Source of the DNA: Takashimella koratensis
Taxonomy: Eukaryota > Basidiomycota > Tremellomycetes > Trichosporonales > Tetragoniomycetaceae
Direction of reading: 5' to 3'
Length of the DNA stretch: 64,000 nucleotides
Assembly: GCA_003116875.1 (NCBI GenBank)
Contig: BCKT01000005.1
Coordinates: 1,054,001 to 1,118,000, forward strand
The translations under genes were made by a program, and so were the position numbers. The notes below the pieces were generated by a model. The model worked only from the letters and a program-made list of their open reading frames with translations, was not told where the DNA came from and did not search any database. Positions 35,979 through 48,465 of the stretch are shown here, in pieces (the first letter of the stretch is position 1; every line of letters begins with the position of its first letter).

Positions 35979-38527
35979 ATGGCAGGACTCTATAGCAAGT
36001 CTCTCTTCACCCTTACTCTCCTCTTGTCCCCATGCTGACAGTCTTTTCACCCCAGACGGCCACCTCCTCGAGTTTCCCACCATCCGCGTCGACTGTTTCA
36101 CCCCTCGCCCCGCCGCTACTTCCACCACCATATGGTCTCTCCCCGTTCCACTCCTTCCGCACCTCCCACCTCGCCCTGCACCGCATGCTCAGCTTTTCCT
36201 CCTCTCTCACATCCACACCGATCACCTCGTTGGCCTCTCGGACTCGTTCACGGGTCGCATCGTGTGCAGCCCGGATACGAAGAGGATGCTGCTGAAGCTA
36301 GAGAGCGAATCGGATCGAAAGTACGTGCATGATGGGGACGTGGAGAGACCAAAGGTCAAGTATCGCGGGTTGCAAGCGAGGATGGTGGATAATGGTAAAG
36401 GGAAGCAGAAACTGGTGGATATGATTGTAAGTTTCACAGCTTCTCTTCAGCTCCCAGCTACTGAACACAAACAGGACGCGGTGCCTTGCAACTTGCCAGT
36501 AGATTACGAGATCGGAGACGAGAGCGGCAAGCCTCTCACGGTCACCGTTACTCTCATCGATGCCAACCATTGTCCAGGTTCAACCATGTGAGCTACTCTG
36601 CTCCTGACCACATGACGCTGTTCCCATAACTGACGGCTCAGGTTTCTCATCAACTCGGGGCACAAGGCAGTCTTGCACACTGGTGATATTCGAGCAGATC
36701 GTCTGTTCCTTCAGACCATTCGCCGCCTCCCCTTTCTCTCGGAATACTTTGAGCCATGGCGAGGAATCTCGTGTCCCACAGATGCAACAAGGACTAAAAA
36801 ACGATTGGACCGGATATATCTGGACAACAGCGCTATGTGAGTTCAAGAGCAAGCTGCCTTCGCGCCTCGCAATGCTGACTCTCCCACAGGCTTGGAACAG
36901 GAGATATGCCAGATAAGGTTGGTTGTTCTTGCCCTTTCGCTGAGCAGATCTAACCATCGCAGGAAGAAGCCCTGGCGGAGATGATACGATTCATGAGTCT
37001 ATACCCACCCGACACCGTTTTCTTCCTGGACGTGTGGTGTTTTGGCTGGGAAGACGTGGTCAAGGAGGTTGCTCGACACTTTGATGCCATTGTGAGCTGT
37101 CTCCAGCATTGGTATTGGTCGATCGCTCACTCTTGCAGGTCCACGTCGACAGGTACAAACGGAGCATCTTCAATGCAATGCGCTCCGATCCGTTCCTCGA
37201 GGCGTGCACAACCACTGATCCAGGCATCACCCGCTTCCACGCTTGTGAGCGGCGTTTCAAGTGCGAAGGCTGTCGGACTTTCGATACTGAGACCAAAACA
37301 CGGCTATGGAACAAGGACAAGCTGGTGGTGCAGATTCAGATGGCGGAGATCAAGACGAGCGCGTGGGATATGGAAAGGGAAGCCTTCCTTCGATCCTTGA
37401 ATGACGCTGCCATCGGGGAGGGATACTGGCCGACAAGTATCGTAAGTAATTATGGAATGAAAACCTGGCGAAAGCTGACTCGTGTCTTATTGCAGAACGT
37501 CCCTATTGCTCGACATTCGACATTACCCGAGCTGCAAGCTCTCGTGTCACTTTTCAAACCGCGCGGACTCACCCCCAACGTCCTCGCCGCTCCAGGTGGG
37601 ATCGACTACTACATGTTTGCTAGTATCTTCGCCGATAGCCTGGACGGTGAAGCGCTCGCCGTCCTCGTCAAGGAGCGTGACTCATTCTTCGACGGGCGCG
37701 ACTCACTTCCGCCTCCATTGTCTGGCCTAGCAGCTTCCAGCGTTTTCCCGGCCGGACGCGAGATATCGTCATCTGGAGTTCTTGTGCCATCATCTGGCGC
37801 TGCCGTATCCTTTCATACCGACGAGACGGCTGCACATTCATCTTCGACATCTGGAGCTGGGCCGATTGGTTCGAGTAGGCACGCTGTGGCAAAGGATCAG
37901 ATACAGCGACTGGTCACCCAGGCGATGCAGGGCTCAACTACGATGATGACTCAGACAGCGACGACAATTGACTACGACACAGATGACGAGCGAGAGGAAG
38001 AGAGGAAGCGAAAACGCCGTGGCCGCAAAAGACGAATGCACCCGGGCTTACCCAGTCCATCTGTGAAGGTGTTGATTGAGTCGAGCGGGTTGGATGTATC
38101 GGGGTCATCGAATGGACAGCAAGACTCACTTGATTGGGGAAACACGGAAGCGGTGCCCACCTTCGTTGAAGACCAGAAGGTCAAGCGAAGTGGATCGAGC
38201 CCTGGAAAGGTACCCAATAGCTTCCCGTCGTCTCCAATGGTCAGCACTGAGGAACCTGCGCTTTTGAAGGATTCGAAACCAACGACGAAGTTTGAGTCGG
38301 GTGAGGATGCTAAGCCATGTCTTGACCATTCACTCGGCGCTATTCATCCGGCCATAGATATCAAGCCCATTCTCGAGCAATCGCCGGACGACACCAAGCC
38401 GTTTAGTGAGAATACCGGTGACTCGGCTAGGAAACGACAAAAACCAACGGTTACGCGGTCGAGGTTTGCAGTGGACAGGGCCCATCTTGCAGCCCTCGCT
38501 GGCGGTAGAATTAACGGGAGAGGATGA
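35979..38527 (+). CDS. Artemis/SNM1-family beta-CASP nuclease
   Basis: Metallo-beta-lactamase/beta-CASP DNA nuclease of the SNM1 group (Pso2, SNM1A/B, Artemis), acting in crosslink repair or end processing. The start is ATG 35979 in a 20-nt exon, then a 43-nt intron (35999-36041): MAGLYSNLFTPDGHLLEFPT. The LLEFPTIRVDCF opening resembles Artemis, which starts at the MBL fold without a zinc finger. Metal-binding motifs: FLLSHIHTDHLVGL (motif 2), TLIDANHCPGSTMFLI (motif 3), LHTGDIRAD (motif 4). The beta-CASP part includes DRIYLDNSA, PDTVFFLDVWCFGWEDV and NVPIARHSTLPELQALVSLF. After the catalytic region comes a disordered tail of about 300 residues, Ser- and Lys-rich with KRKRRGRKRR, ending AGGRINGRG. 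Seven or so introns. Ortholog choice (Artemis versus Pso2) is by the N-terminus only. Confidence 0.82.
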
Positions 38528-38901
38528 TAGCAGTCGGGATGGAGACGTACGTACTAGACCTCGTCGTGCTTATATTATTCTTGCATTCTTGTACAGTTAC
38601 TTATCGTTGTGCACTAGACGTTGTCGAGTTTTTTCTTTAACTCCCGCTTTGGCTCGGCGGCCAATGTACTGTATATGCATGAAAGGAAGCGCAAAAGTTC
38701 GTGTAGGAGTCTTGGTATATGCAATGGATGGCAATGGGTGATAAGACAACGAGAAAATAGGGATAGAGGAATCGTCGAAGAGAAGCCGCAGGTCGCACAA
38801 CACATTCACCGTACGCAGCCTGGCGCACTCCGGCCAACACAAAAGAAGAGACAATACACAAACAAAACCATAAACAGCCGCCAGCAATGGAGACGAGGTC
38901 T
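38528..38901. other. Convergent 3' regions of the Artemis-like gene and DNMT5
   Basis: 374 bp between convergent stop codons, AT-richer than the flanking exons. No coding signal was seen. Confidence 0.5.
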
Positions 38902-41900
38902 CTACTCGTCGTCGTCGATAAGGACCACTTCAGTCTCCACAGAGGTGTTCCCTTCGGCGCCAGCGATATCATCCACCTCGGCTTCGCTCGCTCTGGACCC
39001 CTTGCGTTTTTTAGCAGTGGGAGTGTACTCCTCGATGGGAATCTGAACATGATCCGATTTTGCCTTCAATTCGCCCGTCCTCGTCTCGTAGATGTTCATA
39101 TCGATCGTATCGAGCGCAAGGAGCCGATGGATATGGACCGGCTTGAACTGGCCGTACCTCCTAACTCGACCGATTGCCTGCGTCTCGGCTTGGCGGTATC
39201 GGTGCAAGGTGTCAACAAACAAGGGGCCAATGAAGATGGCGTGGTTGGCAGTCGTCAAGTTAGAACCTGCTGCCGACGCATCTTGCATCTTCAGCAAGAG
39301 CACACGCGACGAGCCCGAGGAATCGTCTTGGAATGAATCGAGAGTGTTGGCTCGCTGCTTGACGCTGCCGCTGAGCGTGAGGTGGGTAATGCCACTGTGC
39401 GTGAGGGTCTCTGAGATCTTGCGAGCCAGGTCTTCCCACTGGAGGAAAACGAGAATGCGTTCCCTTTTCGGGATCGACTGGATCAGGTCGACCAAACGTT
39501 GCAGCTTGGCTCCGTAGCGTCCCGATGACAGCTCGCCCTCGATACCGAGCGTTTTGACTTTGACAATGTTCGTATGCCTAACGGCCGCGCGGCAAATCGA
39601 GTAATCAATACAACGCTGAGCGTCCGCCGCCTCGAGCATGCAGTTGTAGCATGCGACATGACCACAGCATGAGAGCACGGCCATCTCGACGTCAGGGTGC
39701 GACGAGGGACGATGCTTGCATGCCGATGCCTCCAGCGTTTCGCGAGCCTCGGGTCCGTTGAGTTGAAGTTTACGCACGACGTCGAAAAATCGCAACGATC
39801 GGACACGAGCGACGAGTTCTTTGGACAGCCTGCGAAGCAAGTGAGTTGTTTCTCGCAATTCCCACTTGACGTCCACGGCTTTCGCGGCCTTTTCAATCTT
39901 CGCGCCCGCCCTCGGATCCTTTGGCTCTTTGGGGATGGCACCGTGGTCGAAACCGCACTTGGACTCAAGGACCGCAATGAGCCGGCGAGCGGCTTCGGCA
40001 TCTCCTTCGTGTTTCGACGTGTCAAAGGACAGGTCGACCCATTCTTGGAACGGCTGGCGCTCTTTGTCATCTCCAAACCCTTCCTTGGTACCCAGAACAT
40101 AGGCGTGGAGGCTGACCGCAACATTGATAGTTCGCCTGAGGTCCTCTTCGCAGCCGGTAAGTTGGGCTCTGCGAGCGCCTGCAATATGTTCGCAGGCTTC
40201 TTTCGCCGACTTGGCATCGCGCCGTTTGTCGTTGAGGTCGAGAGTGAAGTGGCAGCATCGTTTGAGTAGCGCTTCCTCGGCGGTTTTCGAGTCGCTGAGA
40301 GCTTCTTCCAATCGCGCGTTTCGATCCCCCTGGGTGACGTTCTTGAACTTGGTCTCCTTTCGCCTGTTATGAGCATGTACAGGTTAGCGGTAGTCTCAAT
40401 ACCTAATCAACGCCCCCACTCACGCTTGCATCTCTAGCGCCTGTAGATGATGCTCGAGTTCGAGGTACACCGCTCCCTCAGCGGCTGGGAGTTTAACGTG
40501 GTGAATATGCTCGACCGTTGGGATCTCGTCAATCTCGGCAATGTTCTGACGAACAAAGACGTCCAAGAACGACTGCGCCAGATCGTTACGCCTCCGGTGC
40601 CAAGCCGACGAATGGACTTCACGGAACGCGTGGAATTTTTCAGCCGCGGTCAACTCCTTTGACTTATCACGCGACGACGTGGTAGGGGTATTGCCCTCGC
40701 GGTCGTCATGCACGCCCAGATGGACACCCATAAATGCGGCGATGCTGCGAATGGCGGCGAAATCGCTTACGGGTGGAGTGCCCGACAGCACCCATTTGTA
40801 GCAGGAGGAAAGGCGGAGGATCGCAGTGAGGGGCTTCTTCTCCAGATAGGTAAACTCGTCGGCGATAACACGGCGGAATCTGAGAGAGTCAACGCGTGTC
40901 GTGCGTAGCGTAGAGCCAAGATCATTAACTTACCGGAACATGTGCATCAGTGGCGCGCTGAGCAGCTTGTAGTTGTTTTGTACCGTACCACTGGAGAGGG
41001 ATGCAGTGCCCGATGCCCTTTGGAAGGCTAGCTTCGGCACCACTACCTCCTCCTCCTCGTCCTGATCCTCCTCTTCTTCGTCTGACACCTCCCACAGGGC
41101 AGCTTTACCGTTTGCTTTGCCCTTCTGCTTGGTCAACTCGCCATCATACTTGTCTCGATATGCTGCCCCCTTGAGCCGTTTCCCGAAACTTGCCGCTCGG
41201 AGCTCCTCTTTTTTGCTCGCTGCATCTTCTCGGGCACGCTGGTGCAGCTTCGTCATGTTCTCTGCCGCGTCGACAGGATCAGACATGAGCAGCTCGGTCT
41301 GATCCCGAAGTGTCTTCATAGCTGAGTCGAGACGGTCCGCGAAAAACCGACCTCCCGATTTGTCGCTCAGCCAATCCTCGGGTTGTGCGGAGAGATACTC
41401 AAATCGCTGCCAGTACGCGTCCGAATCGAACAACTCGGACGCCATGACGATGATATCAGCCTTGGCGAGCTCGGCAATGCTGTATTTATTGAGATCTGAC
41501 ATCGATTGGATAACGATAGTGTTGAAAAGCTTGCCAGTGAAGCGGCTGATTTCACTGGGCCACTGTTTACTCAAGTGACCGGGAACGACGATGAGGGTGG
41601 CTTTAAGATCGATCAAGCCGGTAGGCGCTGGCTCCGGAGCGGGTGCACCCTTGGACTCAGCGATAAGAGAGAGCGAGATGATCGTTTTGCCGTAGCCAAC
41701 CTCATCCGCAATGACGCCGCCACGGACCATGACCGGTCGCTCGGCTTTACCTTCCGCTCGCCATCCGAGGGCAGGTAAGATCGCCTCCGATATCTCCTCC
41801 TCGACAAAGGTGTGAGTCTTGCCCTCAGCCTTTTCTTGCTGCAGCATCCACCAGAGCGAACGTAGTTGCTCCTTGCGCAGAGACAGGATGAAGGACTTGG

Positions 41901-44900
41901 GCTGCGGGTGCTCAGGGTCCCGCCTGTTACTGGGAATGATAAACTCTCGAGGCGGTTGGGGAACATCGGCGATCTTCTCCTGCGTAAGTCGCCACGACAG
42001 CTTAACTTTGCCTTGCGCGCCTGGCAGGCGTGACAATGCACGGTGAGCGAGAGATACAATGTTCAGACCAATGCGGAGAGAGCCGACGTTGTCGTCAAGG
42101 CGAAGCTGCACGGTGAATGGGGCTGGTCGGTTCTTGAGAGCCTAAAAAAGTTAGTTGACGCTGTCGAACATACAACTCACATGTTCATAACGACCCGCTT
42201 CAAGCTTGTCCTCAAAAGCGATTGTGTTCGATTTTGTCTTGCCGCCTTTCTTGTTGACCTTGCCCGCCTGCCTGATCCAGTGAATTGTGGGCGGAAGTGG
42301 TGCACATTGAGGGCAAGCAGTGCCAGAGTTCTGTCGTCCAGATGATCAGTAAATTCGTCTAGGTGTGTTACCTGCCACTTACATCGGCTTCCGAGAGCGC
42401 GTTCCAGGACTTGAAATTGTCAAACGACGGGAGGCGTTCGGTGATCCAGGCCAGGTTGGCAAAGGTTGTGTTCCCCTGGTGTTGGAGGTCCACCTCACCC
42501 CAAGCGCCCTGGCGCCACATGCTTTCGGCGTGGGAAGGGTCCAGAGGGACCTGCACGGACAAGAGGGCCATCGATTGACCGCAGTCTGCCCTGAAGTCCT
42601 CCGCCAAAGCTCTGGGGATCGCGTACGTGGCCGTGTCGCGGTGGACATCGTTTTCCGAGTCGACAACGGCGATATCGCCTCCTCCGATGGCCGTGAGGTG
42701 CGCATCTTTGCAGATGACCCAACCGCCGCGGACTTGGAGCTTGACATCTTCGGTGTACTTGTTGGTTTCGCGCCACTTAGGCTCGAGCATTGCGACAACC
42801 GCGCGCTCGGTCCCGTATTCGAGTCGTTCCGTCGAAGTCGAGAATACATATGAATCGTCAGCGGTATCGCCACAACGGGATGGGTCGAGGAAGAAGAACA
42901 GCTGCGGCTGGTCTTTGTCGTCCGCTGTCGGCTGCTTCCTGTGCAGCGAGTTCATCGCCTGTCCGCATTTCGGAAGAAGTGTGTACCTCCCCGAGATTTT
43001 ACGATCAAGAGCGAGGTCGGCTTCGGGTGGTACAGAGATGCTCAGCTCAGACCAGCGCGAGGTCGACGTGTGGTCCCCTTGAAGACCGATCGCCGAGTGC
43101 CAAGTGGGAATGAGTTCGCCAGAGCTCTTGACGGTAGCCATAAACGACTGTCCCGATGGCACGCACAGCTCCCACGGCCCACAGAGGACATCGTGACCTG
43201 ACAGCTGGAACCTCATCCGAGCCGCTGGATGCAGAAGCAACGCGCGCAGACGACTGTTGACGGGTTCGGAGACGGGGGCCTTGATCGTCAGCAGCCACTC
43301 GGGAGCAGAACGGAGAACGAGTTCCAGTGTCGCTTCGGGGGCTTCATATACTGCGGTCCAGACGTTCTGACGTTTGAGGTATCGGAACCTAAACTCGGCA
43401 TCGATAACTCCGCCTAGCACCGCGTTGCTCCACAGTTTCCAGTCCGAGTCGACGACACTGCCTTTGCCTAGATTGATAGCATTTTCGCGAACGCTGTCGA
43501 GAGACTCTCTCGTCACGCCGGCAAGATTGACGCGCATCGGCAAGAGCTCCTTGAAACGCTTCTCGAACTCGCTGGGCTCAACACGAGGGTGTTCGCAAGG
43601 CGCATACACGTGGTCGGGCCGTCCGCCACAGGACTTGCAGGCTCGGTATCCGCAGGCCTCGCATTGATCGGTCGGAGTGACGGTGCCCGATTGGCCCTCG
43701 CACTGACAGTGTCGAGAGCTACGTAAAGCGAGATCCATGATCTCAACAAGACTCGCGCTGGTGACTTTGGCAAGATCGAGATCGTGTTTTTCCAGGTTCT
43801 CCACGCCAACGATCCGGTGCTCTGTGATGTCGTTGTCGTTTTCTGCAACTACGCCCTCCATACCGTCACCGGGTGCGAGCTTGTCCACAGCCAGGACGAG
43901 AGCTGCGAGCATCGACGCGCCGACGACTGTAGAGGTCATAGCGTTGCCTGCCAGATCGGCCAGCTGATCCTCGTTCTCGCTGGTGAGTAGCAGCTCTCGA
44001 ACAGGGATACCCTGAAGCGAGAGTGCCTCTCGGCCCGTAACAGGCCCGCCACGAATAGTCACCCACGGGATCATGTTGGGAGTCAAGCATGGCGCGAGAG
44101 CCGTGCGACTTGATCCAGTTTGACGATCGACGTTCTGACTAACATTCCAGATACACGCCTTGTAACCCGAATCGACATTGTCCTTGGCCATACGTAGGGT
44201 CGAGATTTCGAGCAGATCAACGACTCGCTCTGTTTGCGAGAGAAGCCAATCGTTCCAAGTCCAATCGAGGCCTTTACAAACACCAGCTTCTTTCCACGAA
44301 GTGAGCGGGCGAAGGATACCGAGTTCTTCTTCTTTTCGAGACCGCGCATGTCGAGATTCGCAGCGACCCCAGTCGGTTGGTTTGCGTTGGGTGCCGTCGT
44401 TGTAGAATTTTGCGGCAGCGAGGTCGAGTCGAGCTCGGTGGATGTTCGGGTCATCGGTCGGGAGCAAGAATGCCTCGAACGGGGATGACCATGGTCGCTT
44501 CAGTTCCTGCACAGTTGCCATCCACTTCTCGGGAAGATGAGACTTGTCGGCGTCGAAGGTGGGGGTCGCGAAGAGATAAACCCGGGTACGAGTATGAGGA
44601 ATGTAGAACTCCTTGGTGTCCAACCTAGCGTCTCAGCTCTCAAGCTCTGATCTATTGCTCACCTCTGAAAGTTGGCATCATACCCGACTTGGCCGAAGTA
44701 TTCGACGACCTTGTCCCAAGGTGCGCTACACACGTTCTCGAGAATGACAATGGGTGGGCGATGTTTGTTGACCCATTGTAGCATTCCGCGGAAAGTACGC
44801 CCCGACTCGCCGTTCGCTTCGATATCTTGTTTCTCGTTGTTTAGGCCCGAGTAGTCGACACAGGATGTACCGGCGATAAGGATCTGTCATCAGAATTGAA

Positions 44901-46652
44901 GTAGCCGTGTTACCTACATCCACATTCCCCGGCACTTCGACCAGCGAGCCGTAAGCGGTGTGAGCGCGTTTGTGACCAAGTTCTGTGACGTCACGGTAGA
45001 GGATGGGTGGGGCGAAATTGCGCTCAATGTATGCTTGCTTGAAAGGTTCAATCTCGCACGAAAAGACATGGTCAAACTCGAGCGAGACCCCGTGCTGGCG
45101 CTTTATCGCCTTGGCGATCATATTGAGCGCCAAGAGAGGAGACTCAGTACCACTGTCTGTCAGTTCGGTCGCAGCTGTATGAGCTCACGAGCACATTGTC
45201 GCCACACGAAGCTTGCGGCCGTTCAGGCGCTTGGCAACTTTGAGAATGTCGGGAACCTGATCGTCAGCCTGGAGAAAGACCCAAGTCTCACCCTAGACGT
45301 GAGGTGATCAAACATGTCCTCTATATCGTGAATTGGTGGAAGGTCCTCGCACATATTCTTTGCCGCGCCCTTGACATCGAAGCCTGCTTTGAGAGGTTTA
45401 ATACCAGTCTTGAAACCGTCACTGAGAGTTGTCAATGTCATTCCCACATCTCTACGCACAGCTTAACGCCTGGCTTCTTTGGCCCTTTGACACGGTTGTT
45501 CCAGCCTCCGGCGGTCTTCTTGGTCGCGGTCGACGAAGATGATTTCGCTGTGGCTTTTTCTGAAAGAGTCAGAGACATCCAGAATGACGCCTGGCTCACT
45601 CTTCTTGGGCTGCGCTTCAAAATCATCCTCGTCTTCTTCCTCGGCACTCTTGGCATCCTCCTCCTCATCCTCATCGTCCTCTTCAAACTCTTCATCCTCG
45701 TCAGACGCGCTCGCCACAAACTCGTCATCGTCGCTGTCTGATCGTGCCGGCCTCTTACTTGCACCGGAAACCCGCGGCTTTGCGTTTGTTTTCGAAGCAG
45801 CTACTTTTTTCTCGACGCCGTTGGCTTTTTTGGTACTTGAATCGTGCCGAGGAGATGAGATTGGGATCACAACGGATGGGATCATCTTTTTCGGAGTCAA
45901 CGATGCTGAGCGGCGAGCTCGAGTTGCTGCGCCCGGGGTCGAGGGAGCCGCTGCTGCTTGAGCTCGCAACATGGTCGAAATGTTGACGGGCTCGGAAAAA
46001 CGAGATTTCTTCTGCTGCGGCTTTTCCGGGGTCGACGATACATGACGCTGCGGTCTTGTCGATTGCCTAGTCGGCTGAGTGGTCGCTGCCTGAGCTTGCC
46101 CCTTTGCCTGGCTGCGAAAGAATGCGGCGATCCCGATAGGCTTAGCGAGCTTGGGTTTCTTGGGAAAGCGCTTGTAAAAGTCAACAACGGGCGGATCGTC
46201 GTCGTCAAACTGATCGGCGGTTGTCCACGAGTCGTCAGATGGGGAATATCCTTTCCACCGGATGAGGAACTCGAGTGATTTCTTGCCGCCTTTGGTAGTG
46301 AGCCGAGAGTCCATGATCTTGTCAATCTCGTACTCTTCCTCGCCGAGCTCGTCCTCGCTGGAGTTGTCACCCTTGAGTGCCAGCTCGTCCTCGCTCTCTG
46401 ATGGGCTTCTCCCCTATGATAGGGGGTCAGTTGAGGTCTGGTGTACACTGTTGAAGACGGCGGTGGGACATGGTTGCTTACTCGTTTGCGGTTGCCGTTG
46501 ACTTTGTTGCTCGAGCTGGATTCGAGGACAACAATGTCGTCGTCGTCGGTGACCATGGCTTCCTCGTCGTCGTCCGGGTCAGCATAGCTAGGACGGGCAG
46601 CCGCAGCTCTGCGCGGGGTCCTATCCTGCCTAGCAGGGCTGGAGATGGTCAT
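38902..46652 (-). CDS. DNMT5: DNMT5-type cytosine-5 DNA methyltransferase with SNF2 ATPase
   Basis: About 2,400 residues. The start is ATG 46650-46652 (MTISSPARQDRTPRR). Order: acidic N-terminus; chromodomain EYEIDKIMDSR...FLIRWKGYSPSDDSW (about 46340-46180, with Tyr/Trp/Tyr cage residues); disordered acidic linker. Then the methyltransferase: motif I LRVATMCSGTESPLLALNM, motif IV AGTSCVDYSGLNNEKQD (catalytic Cys in TSC instead of PC), motif VI VILENVCSAPW, motif VIII HTRTRVYLFATP, target region and motifs IX-X PVTGREALSLQGIP...LAGNAMTSTVVGA. The SNF2 lobe 1 has ADEVGYGKT (Walker A, near 41690) and ADEFTYLEKK in the Walker B position. A RING-like Cys/His segment follows (CCGHVACYNCML, near 39640). 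Lobe 2 ends with AIGRVRRYGQ and TEVVLIDDDE. Known family: DNMT5 is an ATP-dependent maintenance enzyme for hemimethylated CpG in Cryptococcus. Introns here are mostly 34-42 nt. All catalytic motifs look intact. Confidence 0.93.
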
Positions 46653-47108
46653 GGTGTGTGACCTGTTGAGTGGGCCGAGGGGATATGGAGGATGTTGAAA
46701 GCGACCATGCCTTGTATCTCGCGACGCGTTTTGATTTCCAGGTGAGCAATTCAGGGTCCATCCCTCAGCCAAAAGCGGGAGGCACAATTAAATAAATCGG
46801 GTGGCACGGTTGATTTGAATTAGCTTCAACTTCAAACTAGGGAAGGATTAAAAAATGATTACAAACGTATTACAAACAGATTACAAAGTGGTTACACTGT
46901 GCAAAGTACAGTACATCCACGCGCACGAGACTCGCCCCTACGGCGACAACGGCGATAAACAGCGACAACAGCGACGACAACGGCGACAACCAAGGACACA
47001 TACAGATGCCCAGACGGGCCTCGCAGCACAGACAGCTCCACAAGCTCTTTTGTTTTGTTTGCTGCACTTGGGATGGGTTTGATTCCCATGCCTTGCTCCC
47101 CTGATCCT
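46653..47108. other. DNMT5 promoter and F-box gene 3' region
   Basis: 456 bp between two minus-strand genes. It contains an AT-rich patch (46780-46900, ending in TTACAAA-type repeats) and the imperfect CGACAA repeat at 46941-46990. No coding signal was seen. Confidence 0.5.
46941..46990 (+). repeat. Imperfect CGACAA/CGGCGACAA tandem repeat
   Basis: About six degenerate units such as CGGCGACAA, CAGCGACAA and CGACGACAA in the gap upstream of DNMT5. Confidence 0.75.
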
Positions 47109-48173
47109 TCACCACGGCGCGTCAAAGCGTCCGTCATCAATCAACGCCCCCGTCCGATCCTTTGCGCCCATCTCGCCTCCCATCCTCCGCTTGCCACGAC
47201 TCTTCCTCCCTCCCATTGCCTTGTACCCTTCCCTCGCCGCCATCCTCCTCTCGCCAGGAGTCAACGCCCCCGTACCACCTTCATCACCCGCCAAGTCCCA
47301 TCGGCTGGCCTGGCCCGAGCCCGTCCCTGCATGAGCGTGCCGAGCAGGTGTCGAGTAGCCCGAGCTGTGAAGCGAGTCAATGTTGACTCGTAGTCGATCA
47401 CGTGGCTCGTCGTCACGATTGAGTGTGGTGCGGAAGACAGTCTTCCAAGTCCGCTTTGATTCCGCTTTGGACCATTGGGGGGTGGCCGTGGTTGGGAGTG
47501 GTGGAGCTGGTAGGGTAGCCAACCCGCGGGATTTGTCGTAAGGATCAAAGAATTCGGTCCCATCTTCGGTCTGGCGAAGCTTGCCGCTTGTCGATGGCAG
47601 GAGGCTGGGAAGGACAAGAGCCCGGTTTTGCAGGAACCACACTTTATTTTTTGTCGAGTCAGCATGTTGCCACCCGAATGTTCTCTTCAAACTGACCATA
47701 GTTGAGAGTGGAAGATTTGTGCCATCGTTTGCAGACCCGGTCGCACCGCGCAAGGCTCTTGATATCCAGTTGAAGGAATACGCGCACCGCTAGATGCGTC
47801 GGGAGGGAGCGAAGCTGAGGGATGAAGGGTCAGATACTGCCTTGGGGCCAAGTCTCTCAACGCTCACTGGATCTTTCTTCCCTTCACGAATCCTATCTTG
47901 ACTCAGGAAGAGTCCCTTTTGGCCAGGCAAGGGAGTACCTGGTGCTGTCCCTTTACCGATAGCAGCGTACTCGGTGTCATCGTCTTCCAAGGACGAGTGC
48001 GACAAGGGTGGGGAACGGGGTGAGGCGGGAGTCGCAGCCTCTGGAACCCGGGGACTGCCGATGGAGGAAGGAGGACGGGGGGTGAGGGACATGTTGTTCA
48101 TCTGCTGAGCGACGTGTAGGTTCTGCAACGCCGTGTGCAAAAGGGAGGTGGTGGTCGCGGTGGTGGACGACAT
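47109..48173 (-). CDS. F-box protein
   Basis: Probable substrate receptor of an SCF ubiquitin ligase. The start is ATG 48171-48173 (MSSTTATTTSLLHTALQ). The N-terminal roughly 100 residues are disordered and Ser/Pro-rich (MSLTPRPPSSIGSPRVPE). An intron removes sequence after RIREGKKDP and the next exon opens in phase at an internal CAG: LRSLPTHLAVRVFLQLDIKS, LARCDRVCKRWHKSSTLNY. That is a clear F-box helix set (LP..L...F..L....L.....VC..W). After another intron the rest reads VWFLQNRALVLPSLLPSTS and KAESKRTWKTVFRTTLNRDD, then a basic tail ending DDGRFDAPW. No WD40 or LRR repeats are present, so the substrate-binding mode is unknown. Confidence 0.78.
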
Positions 48174-48426
48174 GGTGGAGCGGTGTGACGGTGGTGGGAA
48201 GGGAAGGATGTGGTGTGGATGGAGGATGAGGAAGAGGAAAGAGGAAAAAGAAAAGAGACAAGGTTGAATCGGTGGCTGCTTGTATGACGTCGGATCGGCT
48301 AGCACTAGCCGGGGCGGGTGTGCCTCCGAGCACAGTGGGGACGCAGCGTAGACTCTTTGGACGACACGTGACATTCATAAGACGAGAACAGCGACACGGG
48401 ACCAGGAAAACCACCATACACCGCCC

Positions 48427-48456
48427 AGCTATCCCCAGCTATCCCTAGCTATCCCC
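48427..48456 (+). repeat. Three tandem copies of AGCTATCCCC
   Basis: Three head-to-tail 10-bp units, the second with one change (final C to T). They lie immediately after the LAM-family stop codon, so probably in its 3' UTR or the F-box promoter. Confidence 0.9.
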
Positions 48457-48465
48457 AGCCCCTAT

